The position numbers were made by a program, and so were the translations under genes. The notes under the pieces are model-generated. The model saw only the letters and a list, made by a program, of their open reading frames with translations, did no database searches and was not told the DNA's origin. Source: Rhodobacterales bacterium HKCCA1288 (lineage in GTDB: Bacteria; Pseudomonadota; Alphaproteobacteria; Rhodobacterales; Rhodobacteraceae). Taken from it: a DNA stretch of 64,000 nt. Below are positions 45,033 through 54,530 of this stretch, piece after piece. The stretch's first letter is position 1; each line of letters opens with the position of its first letter. Where the stretch lies: NCBI GenBank assembly GCA_015693905.1, contig CP065161.1:1967001-2031000 (forward strand), in the 5' to 3' direction.

Positions 45033-45632
45033 TTAAATCCGCGCGATGAGCGCGTTGTGCCGTGCGGTGAAATCTGCGCGCACCTCTGCGGGCGGGCGCA
45101 GCGCAAGGGTGATTTGCGACAGAAGCTTGGCTTCGGGCCTGCCAAAAAATTGATCTGCTTCGGTTTCTGAAAAGCCCGCGATTTGCACGGCCTCGATCCA
45201 CGCGCTGATGCGATCCGCTTGTTTGATCCGTGTTTTGACCGTTTTGGGCAATTCGGCAGGCAGGCCAAATCGCAGATGAATTGCAGCGGTTAAGCGTGCA
45301 TCCAATTCCGCATATCCAGGCCCCACGGCGGATTTAACGGGGCTGATCATATCGCCAATCACATATTCGGGCGCATCGTGCAAAAGCGCAGCCAGATTCC
45401 ATTTCAAGGGGCCGTTGGGATGTTGCAGGTCGTAAATCTGTTCAACCAACAGCGAATGCTCAGCCACGGAATAAGGATAATCGCCGCGCGTTTGACCGTT
45501 CCAACGCGCTACGAATGCGAGGCCATGGGCGATGTCCTCGATCTCGATATCAACGGGTGTGGGGTCAAGCAGGTCTAGCCTTCGACCCGATAACATTCGT
45601 TGCCAAGCACGGATGGGTGTTGAGCGCGGCAT
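45033..45632 (-). CDS. HD-domain phosphohydrolase (YfbR-like)
   Basis: 199 residues. Metal ligands are visible: VAEHSLLVEQ, LLHDAPEYVIGDMISP (HD) and IKQADRISAWIEAV. This is the YfbR/5'-deoxynucleotidase type that removes phosphate from deoxynucleoside monophosphates; the substrate is not proven here. It is convergent with regA, only three bases from its stop. Divergent from ahcY. Confidence 0.9.
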   Translation of the reverse strand: MPRSTPIRAWQRMLSGRRLDLLDPTPVDIEIEDIAHGLAFVARWNGQTRGDYPYSVAEHSLLVEQIYDLQHPNGPLKWNLAALLHDAPEYVIGDMISPVKSAVGPGYAELDARLTAAIHLRFGLPAELPKTVKTRIKQADRISAWIEAVQIAGFSETEADQFFGRPEAKLLSQITLALRPPAEVRADFTARHNALIARI

Positions 45633-45795
45633 AGGTTCTTTTGTCCTTCACGTTTTACGAAACCATATAGCCCTTCGCTTCAGATGCAACGCATCCCACG
45701 CGAATGGACGCAGTGCCATTGCCGTGGGGCCGCAAGGCTGCTATGGCCACGCCAACTTAGAGACATGATTATCCGCCCTCAAGGAGGCTGCACTC

Positions 45796-47181
45796 GTGAA
45801 CGATTACATCGTCAAAGATATCGCCCTTGCCGATTATGGCCGCAAAGAATTGGACATTGCTGAAACGGAAATGCCAGGCCTGATGGCATTGCGTGCGGAA
45901 TATGGCGCCGAAAAGCCCCTCAAAGGCGCGCGCATTGTCGGTTCTTTGCATATGACCATTCAGACTGCCGTTCTGATTGAAACATTGGCGGCTTTGGGTG
46001 CCGATGTGCGTTGGGCCAGCTGCAATATCTTCTCCACCCAAGATCACGCGGCCGCCGCGATTGCCAAGGCCGGCATTCCTGTTTTCGCCATCAAAGGCCA
46101 AACCTTGGAAGAGCATTGGGATTATCTTGATAAATCCTTCCTCTTTGCCGATGGCCCCAACATGATCTTGGACGATGGCGGTGATGCGACCCTTTACGTT
46201 CTTTTGGGCGCGCGTGCTGAAGCGGGCGAGGACATCATCCCCGTCCCGCAATCCGAAGAAGAAGAAGTGATCAAAGCGCAGATCAAAAAGCGCATGGGGC
46301 AAAGCCCGGGCTGGTTCACCAAAGTGCGCGACCAGATCAAGGGCGTGTCTGAGGAAACCACCACAGGCGTCAACCGCCTTTATCAATTGGTGCGTGAGGG
46401 TCAGTTGCCCTTCCCCGCGATCAACGTCAATGACAGCGTCACCAAGTCGAAATTCGACAATAAATACGGTTGCAAGGAATCGCTCGTTGACGGCATCCGC
46501 CGCGCGACTGACACAATGATGGCAGGTAAGGTTGCTGTCGTCTGTGGTTACGGCGATGTGGGCAAAGGTTCCGCCGCGAGTTTGCGCGGCGCGGGCGCGC
46601 GCGTCAAAGTCACGGAGGTTGATCCGATTTGCGCGCTGCAGGCGGCCATGGACGGGTTCGAAGTGGTGCTTTTGGAAGATGTGGTCGCAAGCGCGGATAT
46701 CTTCATCACCACCACGGGCAATAAGGACGTCATCCGCATCGAACATATGCGCGAGATGAAGGATATGGCCATCGTGGGCAATATCGGCCATTTCGACAAT
46801 GAGATCCAAGTTGCGGCTTTGAAAAACCACAAATGGACGAATATCAAAGAGCAGGTGGATATGATCGAAATGCCCTCGGGCAGCCGCATCATTCTTTTGT
46901 CTGAAGGCCGCTTGTTGAACCTTGGCAATGCCACAGGCCACCCCTCTTTCGTGATGTCTGCCTCTTTCACCAATCAGGTGCTTGCGCAGATTGAACTGTG
47001 GAAGAATGGCGGGAATTATAAGAACGAGGTTTACATTCTGCCCAAGCATTTGGACGAGAAAGTGGCCCGTCTGCATTTGGATCGGATTGGCGTGAAGCTG
47101 ACCAAGCTGGATAAATCCCAAGCGGATTATATCGGTGTTCAGCCTGAAGGCCCATTCAAGCCAGAGCATTACCGCTACTGA
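45796..47181 (+). CDS. ahcY: Adenosylhomocysteinase
   Basis: 461 residues. It splits S-adenosylhomocysteine to adenosine and homocysteine using bound NAD and keeps methylation cycling. The Rossmann motif [20 protein letters not shown] is intact, and the C-terminal ending KPEHYRY is diagnostic. The start is a GTG with AAGGAGG 9 bases upstream. A GC-rich inverted segment (GTGG ... CCAC) lies in the 160-bp leader, but I cannot match it to an SAH riboswitch. A terminator follows. Confidence 0.98.
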   Translation: MNDYIVKDIALADYGRKELDIAETEMPGLMALRAEYGAEKPLKGARIVGSLHMTIQTAVLIETLAALGADVRWASCNIFSTQDHAAAAIAKAGIPVFAIKGQTLEEHWDYLDKSFLFADGPNMILDDGGDATLYVLLGARAEAGEDIIPVPQSEEEEVIKAQIKKRMGQSPGWFTKVRDQIKGVSEETTTGVNRLYQLVREGQLPFPAINVNDSVTKSKFDNKYGCKESLVDGIRRATDTMMAGKVAVVCGYGDVGKGSAASLRGAGARVKVTEVDPICALQAAMDGFEVVLLEDVVASADIFITTTGNKDVIRIEHMREMKDMAIVGNIGHFDNEIQVAALKNHKWTNIKEQVDMIEMPSGSRIILLSEGRLLNLGNATGHPSFVMSASFTNQVLAQIELWKNGGNYKNEVYILPKHLDEKVARLHLDRIGVKLTKLDKSQADYIGVQPEGPFKPEHYRY

Positions 47182-47214
47182 CGCGCGACCCTGCGCGATA
47201 TGGCTGAAAAGATT

Positions 47215-47250
47215 GAAAGATCGGGCAAAAATGCTCGATCTTTTATTTTT
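47215..47250 (+). terminator. Rho-independent terminator of ahcY
   Basis: AAAGATCG pairs with CGATCTTT around GGGCAAAAATGCT and is followed by TATTTTTA. Confidence 0.85.
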
Positions 47251-47339
47251 AGGTTTATTTTTTATCCGTGACTTGCCTGTCTACCCTTAGCCCGATGGGA
47301 TTACCCTTCGGGCCAATGTGTCTTTAGGGGGAGTTTGTG

Positions 47340-47681
47340 ATGGGCAAACGTGATGATTTAATCGCCACATATGCGGGCGATTTGAAAAACAAATGCGGCA
47401 TGGATGCGGATATGGATCTTCTGACCAAGGTGACGATTGGTCTAGGGCCGTCCATTTATAATGCAGATGCCTCAACAGTGGCAGGCAGCCAACCGTCCGA
47501 ATTGGAAACGGTGAAGAATAATTTTCTGATCAAGAAACTGGGTCTGGCCGATGGCCCTCAGTTGATGGATGCGATCAATAGCGTCATCGAAACCTATGGT
47601 CGCTCAGAGCGGAACAAATACCGCGCGGTGATCTATTACATGTTGGTCAAGCATTTTGGCAAAGAAAGCGTCTATCGCTGA
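47340..47681 (+). CDS. DUF2853 family protein
   Basis: 113 residues from ATG 47340 (a GTG directly before it is possible; GGGGGAG lies upstream). The sequence is strongly helical: KCGMDADMDLLTKVTIGLG, then SIYNADASTVAGSQPSELET, and the end YGRSERNKYRAVIYYMLV. It matches the DUF2853 family, small proteins of unknown function known mainly from alphaproteobacteria and some other marine bacteria. Monocistronic with its own terminator. Confidence 0.9.
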   Translation: MGKRDDLIATYAGDLKNKCGMDADMDLLTKVTIGLGPSIYNADASTVAGSQPSELETVKNNFLIKKLGLADGPQLMDAINSVIETYGRSERNKYRAVIYYMLVKHFGKESVYR

Positions 47682-47705
47682 CCCTGACCGCTTTATCAGT
47701 CAAAC

Positions 47706-47746
47706 AGGCCCCCAACTGCCACGGCGGTGTTGGGGGCCTTCTTATG
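47706..47746 (+). terminator. Rho-independent terminator of DUF2853 gene
   Basis: AGGCCCCCAAC and GTTGGGGGCCT form an 11-bp stem around TGCCACGGCGGT, followed by TCTTAT. Confidence 0.9.
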
Positions 47747-47784
47747 TGATCGATAAAATTCGACGTGCTTTTTCTTTGATTGCT

Positions 47785-47912
47785 CGCAGGGGGTTATGTT
47801 ATCCACACCCTGCCTGATCAGTATGGCGGGCCCTCATTCGAACACGTGCGGAGCGAGAAGAGCGCGTGGGTGGCGGAGGGTTCCGATCTGATCGGGGCCC
47901 TCCTTCTTTATT
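47785..47912 (+). ncRNA. Candidate structured small RNA between DUF2853 and EVE genes
   Basis: Three hairpins in tandem on the plus strand: GCAGGG/CCCTGC (47786-47813), CACGTGC/GCGCGTG (47843-47868, loop rich in GA) and a 13-bp terminator GGAGGGTTCCGAT/ATCGGGGCCCTCC (47875-47903) followed by TTCTTTATT. The upstream DUF2853 gene already has its own terminator, so this one implies a separate transcript of about 125 nt. No protein gene fits. A weak promoter may lie near 47770-47785. Family unknown. Confidence 0.5.
47875..47912 (+). terminator. Strong terminator at the end of the candidate small RNA
   Basis: A 13-bp stem with two G-U pairs, three-base loop CTG, followed by TTCTTTATT. It touches the stop codon of the convergent EVE gene. 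Confidence 0.85.
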
Positions 47913-48324
47913 CCAGCCCACCCATTTTACAGATGATATCCCAGGCTTCTGGTGTCACGGGTTGCACCGAGAGGCGCGATTGGCGCAGCAAGGCCATTTC
48001 TGCAAGACGAGGCTCGGCCTTAACCATTTCCAAACTCACAGGGCGGGGCATGGGGCGGAGGGCTTTGATATCCACGCAGTCCCAACGCGGGTCGTCCGTG
48101 GTGCTGTCGGGGTGGCTTGTGGCGATGACTTCGACAAGGCCCACCACGGCCTTTTCGGTCTGAGAATGATAGAAAAACCCCTGATCCCCGATTTCCATTT
48201 GCCGCATGAAGTTACGCGCCTGATAATTGCGCACGCCGTTCCATTCCTCTCCCTGATCCCCGCGGGCAGATTGCTGCGCCCAACTCCACGTGTCGGGTTC
48301 GGATTTGAACAGCCAATACGCCAT
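47908..48324 (-). CDS. EVE domain-containing protein
   Basis: 138 residues from ATG 48324 (MAYWLFKSEPDTWSW). The EVE/PUA-like signature is strong: EWNGVRNYQARNFMRQM, GDQGFFYHSQTEKAVVGLVEV and PRWDCVDIKALRPM. EVE domains bind modified bases in DNA or RNA. The start overlaps the YciI gene stop (TGATG), so they are coupled. Ends against the candidate small RNA. Confidence 0.95.
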   Translation of the reverse strand: MAYWLFKSEPDTWSWAQQSARGDQGEEWNGVRNYQARNFMRQMEIGDQGFFYHSQTEKAVVGLVEVIATSHPDSTTDDPRWDCVDIKALRPMPRPVSLEMVKAEPRLAEMALLRQSRLSVQPVTPEAWDIICKMGGLE

Positions 48325-48596
48325 CAGCCGATGACCTTTTTCCATGCTTCGATACGGGTTTTCGCAAAAAGCCCTGCTTTTGCGTAAGGATCATTCGTGG
48401 CCCAAGCTTCGGCGTCTGCGCGGGTTTCGACCTCGATAATGACGAGCGATCCGATCATCTTGCCTGCCTCATCCAAAAGTGGGCCTGCCATTTCAACCAC
48501 GCCTGTCTCGGCGATATAGGCCAAATGGGCCTCGCGGTTATCAAGGCGGGTTTGTAGGGCTTCGGCCTTGTCTGTGCACATCAACGCGTAACGCAT
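48324..48596 (-). CDS. YciI family protein
   Basis: 90 residues, starting MRYALMCTDKAEALQTRLDNR. The ferredoxin-like fold with the Asp/His residues in NREAHLAYIAETGVVEM and EAWATNDPYAKAGLF fits the YciI/YCII family, small proteins with a putative active-site histidine and aspartate and no agreed function. Between gpsA and the EVE gene in a tight four-gene unit tsaD-gpsA-yciI-EVE. Confidence 0.94.
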   Translation of the reverse strand: MRYALMCTDKAEALQTRLDNREAHLAYIAETGVVEMAGPLLDEAGKMIGSLVIIEVETRADAEAWATNDPYAKAGLFAKTRIEAWKKVIG

Positions 48597-48601
48597 TTTC
48601 T

Positions 48602-49540
48602 TTACTCCATGGTCAAAGGGCGCGCCAAAAGCGCCTCTGTTATTTCGTCAAACTCTACTTCACCTGCGCTGAGCCTCGCCACGGCATCGACAAGGGGTGT
48701 GTCAATTTCAGCCCGCGCGGCCAAGCCCCGCGCGGTCGCAACCCCCTCTACTGTGCTGTCCTCCGACCAAGCTGTGCCTTGGGTTAGGGACATGCCAAAG
48801 CGCATATTGCGCGATTTTTCCGAAGTGCAGGTCAGGATCAAGTCGCCAAGTCCCGACAGTCCTGAAAGCGTGTCATCCATCGCGCCAAACCCGCGTGCGA
48901 TCCTGCGCATTTCGGCAAACCCGCGGGCCATAAAGGCGGCGCGCGCGCTCTCGCCCAAGCCCCGCCCCATGACTGCACCTGCCCCAATGGCGATTACATT
49001 CTTAAGGGCGCCCCCCATCTCTGCCCCGATAACATCGGTGCTTCCGTAAAGGCGCAGATTGGGCGTGGATAGCGCCTTTTGCAGCGTAGTCACGGCGGTC
49101 GCATCCTGACACGCCAAGGTCAGGGCGGTTGGTAGGCCGCGCGCGATATCGACCGCGAAACTGGGACCCGTGAGCTGTGCCGCGACTTTGTCTGGAAATC
49201 GCGCGCTCAGCAGTGATGCAGGGCCAAGACCCGTGGTCAAATCAATCCCCTTCGCGCAGGAAACAAGATGACCCGCGCGCGGCCTATAGCCATCTAAAAA
49301 TGACCCAAGCTTTTGCGTGGGAATGGCCAGTAGCAAAATATCGCTTCTTAGCGCGTCTAAATCATCCGTGACCTCTACTTGGTTAGGCAAGCGGATATCG
49401 GGCAGACGTTTCGCATTTTCGCGGGATTGGCGCATGTTTTCGGCACCCTCGCGGGCCCAAAGGCGCACGGGCCGACCCGCACGGGCCAATGCTATGGCAA
49501 GGCTTGTGCCAAAGGCGCCTGCGCCTGCGATATCAATCAT
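48602..49540 (-). CDS. gpsA: NAD(P)-dependent glycerol-3-phosphate dehydrogenase
   Basis: 312 residues. It reduces dihydroxyacetone phosphate to sn-glycerol 3-phosphate for phospholipid synthesis. The N-terminal [17 protein letters not shown] binds NAD(P)H. The catalytic lysine is in SCAKGIDL, and [21 protein letters not shown] is the substrate domain helix. The protein starts at the Rossmann strand without extension, slightly shorter than E. coli. The start overlaps the tsaD stop. Confidence 0.97.
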   Translation of the reverse strand: MIDIAGAGAFGTSLAIALARAGRPVRLWAREGAENMRQSRENAKRLPDIRLPNQVEVTDDLDALRSDILLLAIPTQKLGSFLDGYRPRAGHLVSCAKGIDLTTGLGPASLLSARFPDKVAAQLTGPSFAVDIARGLPTALTLACQDATAVTTLQKALSTPNLRLYGSTDVIGAEMGGALKNVIAIGAGAVMGRGLGESARAAFMARGFAEMRRIARGFGAMDDTLSGLSGLGDLILTCTSEKSRNMRFGMSLTQGTAWSEDSTVEGVATARGLAARAEIDTPLVDAVARLSAGEVEFDEITEALLARPLTME

Positions 49541-50628
49541 GCCTTCGCCCCCTTTTTTCCTGAGCCAAGCATGGCATGGGCGCTTTGATCCAAGGGCCAG
49601 CGTGGGCGGGCGGATAATGTCATATCATCCCGCGCCCCTTCGAGATAGCGTTCTAGCCCCGCCATAGCGATCATAGCAGCATTGTCTGTGCATAGGGCCA
49701 ATGGTGGCGCGACAAATGGCGTATTGGCCTCATCCGAGACAGCCTCAAGCGCCTTGCGCAGGGTTTGATTTGCGGCCACCCCACCCGCCACAGCAAATCC
49801 TGTGATCCCATCTGCCAAGGCCAAGGCGCGGCGTGATTTCTCGGCCAAAACATCACGCATTGCAGCTTGGAAACTGGCACAAATATCCGCGCGGTCTTGT
49901 TCAAAAAGCCCATCTTGGGCGGCAACCAATTGATCACGTTGGCGCAGCACGGCCGTTTTTAGGCCTGAAAATGACATATCGCAGCCCTCGCGATCCAAGA
50001 GCGGACGGGGAAGTGAAAATCGGCGGGCATCCCCAGATTGTGCCGCCTTTTCCACTGATGGCCCGCCAGGTTGGGGCAATCCCATGATCCGTGCAACCTT
50101 ATCGAAGGCCTCGCCTGGGGCATCGTCAATTGTGCCCCCGAGGCGCGTGAAATCGTCAGGGCCTTTGACATGTAAAAACTGGCAATGCCCCCCTGAAACC
50201 AAGAGCATCAGATAGGGGTAACGCATCCCATCTGTCAGGCGTGGGGTCAGGGCATGGCCTGCCAAATGATTAACCCCAATCAAGGGTTTGCCGAGACCAT
50301 AAGCCAATCCTTTGGCGGCCATGACGCCTGACAAAACGCCCCCAATGAGACCAGGGCCCGCAGTGACCGCGATGGCGTCTATATCGGCTAAGGGGATATC
50401 TGCCTGCGCCAAGGACTCTTCGACCATGTGATCCAATTTTTCAGCATGGGCGCGCGCGGCCAGTTCAGGAACCACGCCACCAAATTCGGCGTGCAGGGAT
50501 GTTTGACCTGCCACAACAGATGACAGAAGAACAAGATCCCCCGAAGCCTCGCGGCGCAGCACCGCAGCGGCCGTATCATCGCAGCTCGATTCCAGCCCCA
50601 AGATGGTTAGTCTTTGCCCTGCGGTCAT
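49537..50628 (-). CDS. tsaD: tRNA N6-adenosine threonylcarbamoyltransferase TsaD
   Basis: 363 residues from ATG 50628. It transfers the threonylcarbamoyl group to A37 of ANN-decoding tRNAs. [14 protein letters not shown] begins the ASKHA fold; [17 protein letters not shown] (about 51-67) carries the metal-binding histidines, and [13 protein letters not shown] the phosphate site. The frame is open 34 codons further upstream but that region is not family-like. Divergent from hemD, 91 bp apart, as in relatives. Confidence 0.97.
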   Translation of the reverse strand: MTAGQRLTILGLESSCDDTAAAVLRREASGDLVLLSSVVAGQTSLHAEFGGVVPELAARAHAEKLDHMVEESLAQADIPLADIDAIAVTAGPGLIGGVLSGVMAAKGLAYGLGKPLIGVNHLAGHALTPRLTDGMRYPYLMLLVSGGHCQFLHVKGPDDFTRLGGTIDDAPGEAFDKVARIMGLPQPGGPSVEKAAQSGDARRFSLPRPLLDREGCDMSFSGLKTAVLRQRDQLVAAQDGLFEQDRADICASFQAAMRDVLAEKSRRALALADGITGFAVAGGVAANQTLRKALEAVSDEANTPFVAPPLALCTDNAAMIAMAGLERYLEGARDDMTLSARPRWPLDQSAHAMLGSGKKGAKA

Positions 50629-50719
50629 GCCCCGTGGATCCTTCGCCCATTGCAGACCAAAGATATCTGCGATGGAAGCCAATTGTAAGCGCCTCGCAAG
50701 GCAGGTATCATTGCAGGCT

Positions 50720-51448
50720 ATGGCTGACAATGCTTGCCCTTTGATCCTTCTGACCCGTTCTGCTGCGCAATCGCAGCGGTTTGCTGATGAGATGACGGCG
50801 GCTTTGGGGCAGCGGCCCGCGCTTTCGATCCATCCCCTGATGACGATGTCTGTGATCCCCGTGGATGTGGATATCTCGCGCTATGATGCGGTCGTGTTCA
50901 CCTCGGAAAACGGGGTTTCTGCCTTTGCTGAATTGTCAAAGGAACCTGACGCGGCTTTGGGGGTCACAGCCTATTGTGTTGGGCAAAAAACCGCGCAAGC
51001 GGCGCGGGCTTTGGGTTTCGTGGCGCGATCTGCTGAGGGTGATGTTACTGATCTTTCAGCGTTGATCTTGGCGGATCTGCCGCGCTCGGCGCGGGTGCTC
51101 CATCTGCATGGGCGCCACCAAGCGGGCGATCTGTGCGCGACATTGCAAGCCGCAGGCCAGACGGCTGATCACTTGGCGATATACGCGCAGGTTGCACTGG
51201 CCCCTGATGCTGAATTTACCTCACTTTTTCAAAGCGATAGATCGATTGTTGTCCCGCTGTTTTCACCCCGCTCTGCAGCTTTGTTTTTTGCGGCCTTGCC
51301 AGAAAACAGGGGCGCGGACTTGCGGCTTGTTGCGATCAGTGCAGCAACCGCTGATGCCATCCCTGCCGCGTTTCAGGCGCAGGTATCTGTGGCACAATCC
51401 CCTAATGCAGGCGCGATGATTGATGCGCTAGCGAGATATCTTCGCTAA
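50720..51448 (+). CDS. hemD: Uroporphyrinogen-III synthase
   Basis: 242 residues from ATG 50720. It closes hydroxymethylbilane to uroporphyrinogen III. The family is weakly conserved, but [13 protein letters not shown] at the start, [30 protein letters not shown] and [11 protein letters not shown] are the expected signatures. Upstream ATGs in frame lie inside the divergent tsaD region and lack support. Position next to the Mic60-like gene and hemY supports the call. Confidence 0.92.
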   Translation: MADNACPLILLTRSAAQSQRFADEMTAALGQRPALSIHPLMTMSVIPVDVDISRYDAVVFTSENGVSAFAELSKEPDAALGVTAYCVGQKTAQAARALGFVARSAEGDVTDLSALILADLPRSARVLHLHGRHQAGDLCATLQAAGQTADHLAIYAQVALAPDAEFTSLFQSDRSIVVPLFSPRSAALFFAALPENRGADLRLVAISAATADAIPAAFQAQVSVAQSPNAGAMIDALARYLR

Positions 51449-51561
51449 AGGCGCGATCGGGTGGCCTGCAAGGCTTGAGCGCATGGGATGGCTGCTCTAA
51501 GCTGCTGGAAAACGCTGTCAATGTAACTGGACAGCATGATTCTGACGGGTAAGAGGTCTGT

Positions 51562-52809
51562 ATGGCGGAAAAAAAATCAACATCTTCGCAGGCTTCCACA
51601 GGGTCGCGTTCAAAACGAACACCATCACAGGCGCGCAAATCGACCTCAGCGAAGGCGACACCCAAAGCGGCTGTAAAGACCACGGCAAAACCTGCGCCGA
51701 AAGCGGCAACCAAGCCCGCAACGGATGCTGTGCCAAGCCAATCCGAAACAGCGCCTGCTGCCACGACTTTACCAAAGCCACGCAATTCGGTCTGGCCGAT
51801 GGTTTTAGGGGGTGGTCTTGCTGCCGGGCTTGGCTTCGCTGCGGCCAGTCTTCTGCCAAGCGCGGAGCCCTCCAATGATATTGCCGCGCGTCTCTCTGCC
51901 ATTGAAGCAACACAGGATGAACTGCGCGCAGGCCTCGCGGACCAAGGGGCTGCCACAGTCGATCTTGCACCGCTTGAGGCGGATTTGGCCGATCTTCGTG
52001 CGGATCTTGATGCAGTCTCGGTGCCGCAGGTTGATTTGACCCCAATCACCACCAAGCTTGATGGGCTTGACGCCGATCTTGCGGCGCAAGCCAACGCGCT
52101 CTCCGATCTGCAATCGCGCATTGCCACGCTTGAAGCCCGCCCCGAAGGTGTAGATGTTTCACTTTTGGGGGCAAATGGTGTCGCGTTGGATCAGCAGATT
52201 GCCACATTGCAGGCCCTAGTAGACAGCCAACGGGGCGCGCTTGAGGCCGTTTCACAAGATGCTGAAACCGAACTCGCCTCATTGCGTGAGACGATCACCA
52301 ATGAAGTGGCGCGCCTGCAGGCCAGCAGCGCGATTGTGCGCCTGACATTGGCGATGGAAAGCGGTGCGCCGTTTGCAGCGGCGCTATCTGATGCGGAGGC
52401 AGGATCAGGCATCTCCGCCCCCGCCCTGTTGCACACTGCGGCCGAGACGGGACTGGTGCGCCTGTCGCAGCTCCGCACGGAATTTGCGCCCTTGGCGCGT
52501 GATGCGCTGCCAATTGCCTTGCGCGAAACAGCAGGCGATACACTAAGCGCGCGCGTCGGGGCGTTCCTGCAAGGCCAAATTGGCGGTCGGTCGCTCAGCC
52601 CGCGTGACGGGGATGATCCAGATGCAATCTTGTCCCGTGCCCAAGGGGCCGTTGATCAAGGCGATTTGTCTTTGGCTTTGGCCGAACTTTCGGCCCTGCC
52701 TGCCCCTGCCCAAGCCGTATTTTCGGATTGGGTCGCTCAGGTTGAGGCGCGTCTCTCTGTGACTGAGGCCTTCGAAACCTATCGCGCCGCAATCGGTCAA
52801 GCGGGTTAA
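51562..52809 (+). CDS. Alphaproteobacterial Mic60-like inner-membrane protein
   Basis: 415 residues. A Lys/Ala/Thr-rich cytoplasmic part (1-75) is followed by one membrane helix (about 77-97, SVWPMVLGGGLAAGLGFAAA). Then comes a long coiled coil (about 105-270, many Leu/Asp repeats) and a C-terminal helical domain ending LSALPAPAQAVFSDWVAQVE, reminiscent of mitofilin. Such proteins, encoded between hemD and hemY, are the proposed bacterial ancestors of mitochondrial Mic60, which bends the inner membrane. The layout seen here matches that gene order exactly. Confidence 0.88.
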   Translation: MAEKKSTSSQASTGSRSKRTPSQARKSTSAKATPKAAVKTTAKPAPKAATKPATDAVPSQSETAPAATTLPKPRNSVWPMVLGGGLAAGLGFAAASLLPSAEPSNDIAARLSAIEATQDELRAGLADQGAATVDLAPLEADLADLRADLDAVSVPQVDLTPITTKLDGLDADLAAQANALSDLQSRIATLEARPEGVDVSLLGANGVALDQQIATLQALVDSQRGALEAVSQDAETELASLRETITNEVARLQASSAIVRLTLAMESGAPFAAALSDAEAGSGISAPALLHTAAETGLVRLSQLRTEFAPLARDALPIALRETAGDTLSARVGAFLQGQIGGRSLSPRDGDDPDAILSRAQGAVDQGDLSLALAELSALPAPAQAVFSDWVAQVEARLSVTEAFETYRAAIGQAG

Positions 52810-52822
52810 GGGGGGCGATGTG

Positions 52823-54394
52823 ATGTTGTGGTCCATGCTCAAGGCGCTGATTTTCGTAGCCGCCACCGCCCTTTTGGCGATTGGGGCCACCTATTTGCTC
52901 GAGATCGGTGATGTGGCGCTGATCACGGTGGCAGGGCGCGAATTTGTTCTGACACCTTTTGTGTCGGTGTTGTTGGCGCTGGCCGCTTTGGTTCTGGTGT
53001 GGGTTTTGATGCGCCTCACAGGGCTGGTCGTGGCGGGTATTCGTTTCCTCAATGGCGATGAAACTGCATTGACCCGTTATTTCAATCGCCGCAGCGAAAA
53101 ACGCGGGTTTGAGGCATTGTCGGACTCGATCCTCGCCCTTGCCGCGGGTGAAGGGCATTTGGCCATCCGTAAGGCAGAGCGCGCAGCCAAGCTGCTGGCG
53201 CGGCCAGAGGTGACGAATTTATTGATTGCCCAAGGGGCGGAAATGGCGGGCGACAAGGCCCGCGCGACCGAAGCATTCAAAGCCTTGGTTCAAGATGAGC
53301 GCACCCGTTTTGTCGGTGTTCGGGGCTTGTTGCAGCAGAAATTGGCCGCAGGTGACACCGACACGGCGTTGAAACTCGCTGAAAAGGCCCTCGCCCTGCG
53401 GCCCAAAAATGCGGATATGCAGGACACCTTGCTGCGTCTTCAGGCGCAATATGAAGATTGGGCAGGGGCACGGGCCACATTGAATGCAAAACTGCGGTCA
53501 GGCACTTTGCCGCGCGATGTGCATAAGCGCCGTGACGCTGTCTTGGCCCTTGCCGATGCGCGTGAGGCTTTGGCAGATGGCCAAATTGCCCGCGCGACAG
53601 AGCTGGCAAAATCCGCCAATCGCCAATCTCCTAGCCTTGTGCCCGCCGCAGTGATGGCGGCGCGCATGTCGATTGCCGAGGGTAAGGCAAAGCAGGCCGC
53701 ATCGGTGATCCAAAAAGCATGGGGTCTTGCGCCGCACCCTGATCTAGCCGCAGCTTTTGCCGAAATCGTTCCCGAAGAAACGCCAGAGGCGCGGATCAAA
53801 CGCTTCCGTCCTTTGTTAAAGCAGCGTCAAGGCCACCGCGAGGCACGCCTTTTGGAGGCGGAATTGCAAATCGCCGCGAAGGAATTTGGCGAGGCCCGCA
53901 AGGCCCTTGGCAGTTTGGCACAGGATGAGCCAGATGCGCGCAGCCTGACTGTTATGGCCGCAATTGAGCGCGGCGAAGGCGGTGAAGATCGTCTGGTGCG
54001 GGCTTGGCTTGCAAAAGCAGTTACAGCATCGCGTGGGCCGCAATGGCTGTGCGAGGCCTGTGGTCATGTTCACGCTGAATGGCGCCCAACCTGCACCCAT
54101 TGTGATGGGTTCGATACGTTGCATTGGGCGGTGCCACCGCAAAGTGAGGCCGCGCTCCAAGGGCCTGAACAAATGCTGCCTTTGATCGTGGGTGCCTTAG
54201 ATGCCCCAAGCCCCGCTGCGGTGAAAACGCCTGAAACAGTTGCGACCCCGCAGCAGTCAGCCCCATCAGAGCCTGTGGTCGAGCCCGTATCGGGCGAGGA
54301 TACGTTAACTTTGGGCCCTGAATTCCGGATTGATGATGAGGAGGACGCCAGTAAGGGCGCAGACGCGGTGCAGGCCGCCCGTGGCGTAAATTAA
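52823..54394 (+). CDS. hemY: HemY family protein (heme biosynthesis-associated TPR protein)
   Basis: 523 residues from ATG 52823 (AAGGGGGGCGATGTG before it). Two membrane helices at the N-terminus (LIFVAATALLAIGATYLLE; FVSVLLALAALVLVWVL) are followed by a TPR-like helical domain facing the periplasm or cytoplasm. A zinc-ribbon follows, WLCEACGHVHAEW with CTHC, cysteines at about 410, 413, 424 and 427. A disordered acidic tail closes it. The exact role is unproven; it is linked to tetrapyrrole synthesis by position. Confidence 0.93.
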   Translation: MLWSMLKALIFVAATALLAIGATYLLEIGDVALITVAGREFVLTPFVSVLLALAALVLVWVLMRLTGLVVAGIRFLNGDETALTRYFNRRSEKRGFEALSDSILALAAGEGHLAIRKAERAAKLLARPEVTNLLIAQGAEMAGDKARATEAFKALVQDERTRFVGVRGLLQQKLAAGDTDTALKLAEKALALRPKNADMQDTLLRLQAQYEDWAGARATLNAKLRSGTLPRDVHKRRDAVLALADAREALADGQIARATELAKSANRQSPSLVPAAVMAARMSIAEGKAKQAASVIQKAWGLAPHPDLAAAFAEIVPEETPEARIKRFRPLLKQRQGHREARLLEAELQIAAKEFGEARKALGSLAQDEPDARSLTVMAAIERGEGGEDRLVRAWLAKAVTASRGPQWLCEACGHVHAEWRPTCTHCDGFDTLHWAVPPQSEAALQGPEQMLPLIVGALDAPSPAAVKTPETVATPQQSAPSEPVVEPVSGEDTLTLGPEFRIDDEEDASKGADAVQAARGVN

Positions 54395-54452
54395 ACACGG
54401 ATCACATTAGGTCTACACAAGCGCGCACAACCTTGCTAAGAGCGCGCCCGTG

Positions 54453-54528
54453 GCCGCTGTAGCTCAGCTGGTAGAGCACGTCATTCGTAATGATGGGGTC
54501 GGGGGTTCGAGTCCCTTCAGCGGCACCA
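54453..54528 (+). tRNA. tRNA-Thr (anticodon CGT)
   Basis: 76 bases including encoded CCA. Acceptor GCCGCTG pairs with CAGCGGC. The D-arm is GCTC/GAGC, the anticodon stem CGTCA/TGATG with loop TTCGTAA gives anticodon CGT (reads ACG). The T-arm GGGGG-TTCGAGT-CCCTT contains two G-U pairs. The 3' end serves as the attachment site for the element that follows. Confidence 0.95.
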
Positions 54529-54530
54529 CT
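54512..54530 (+). repeat. Putative attL: direct repeat of tRNA-Thr 3' end
   Basis: TCCCTTCAGCGGCACCACT overlaps the tRNA 3' end. It recurs at 61209-61227 with a single mismatch (A to G at the discriminator base). Such a 19-bp near-identical repeat 6.7 kb apart is the mark of a site-specific integration event. Confidence 0.7.

Noticed and set aside
45640-45795. SAH riboswitch before ahcY
   Set aside because: The leader has a GC-rich inverted segment but I could not place the conserved core of the SAH or SAM/SAH riboswitch; a covariance search would be needed.
45769-47169. Long minus-strand open frame opposite ahcY (466 codons)
   Set aside because: It mirrors the strongly conserved ahcY frame, is rich in His/Phe/Asp as expected for an antisense frame, and matches no family.
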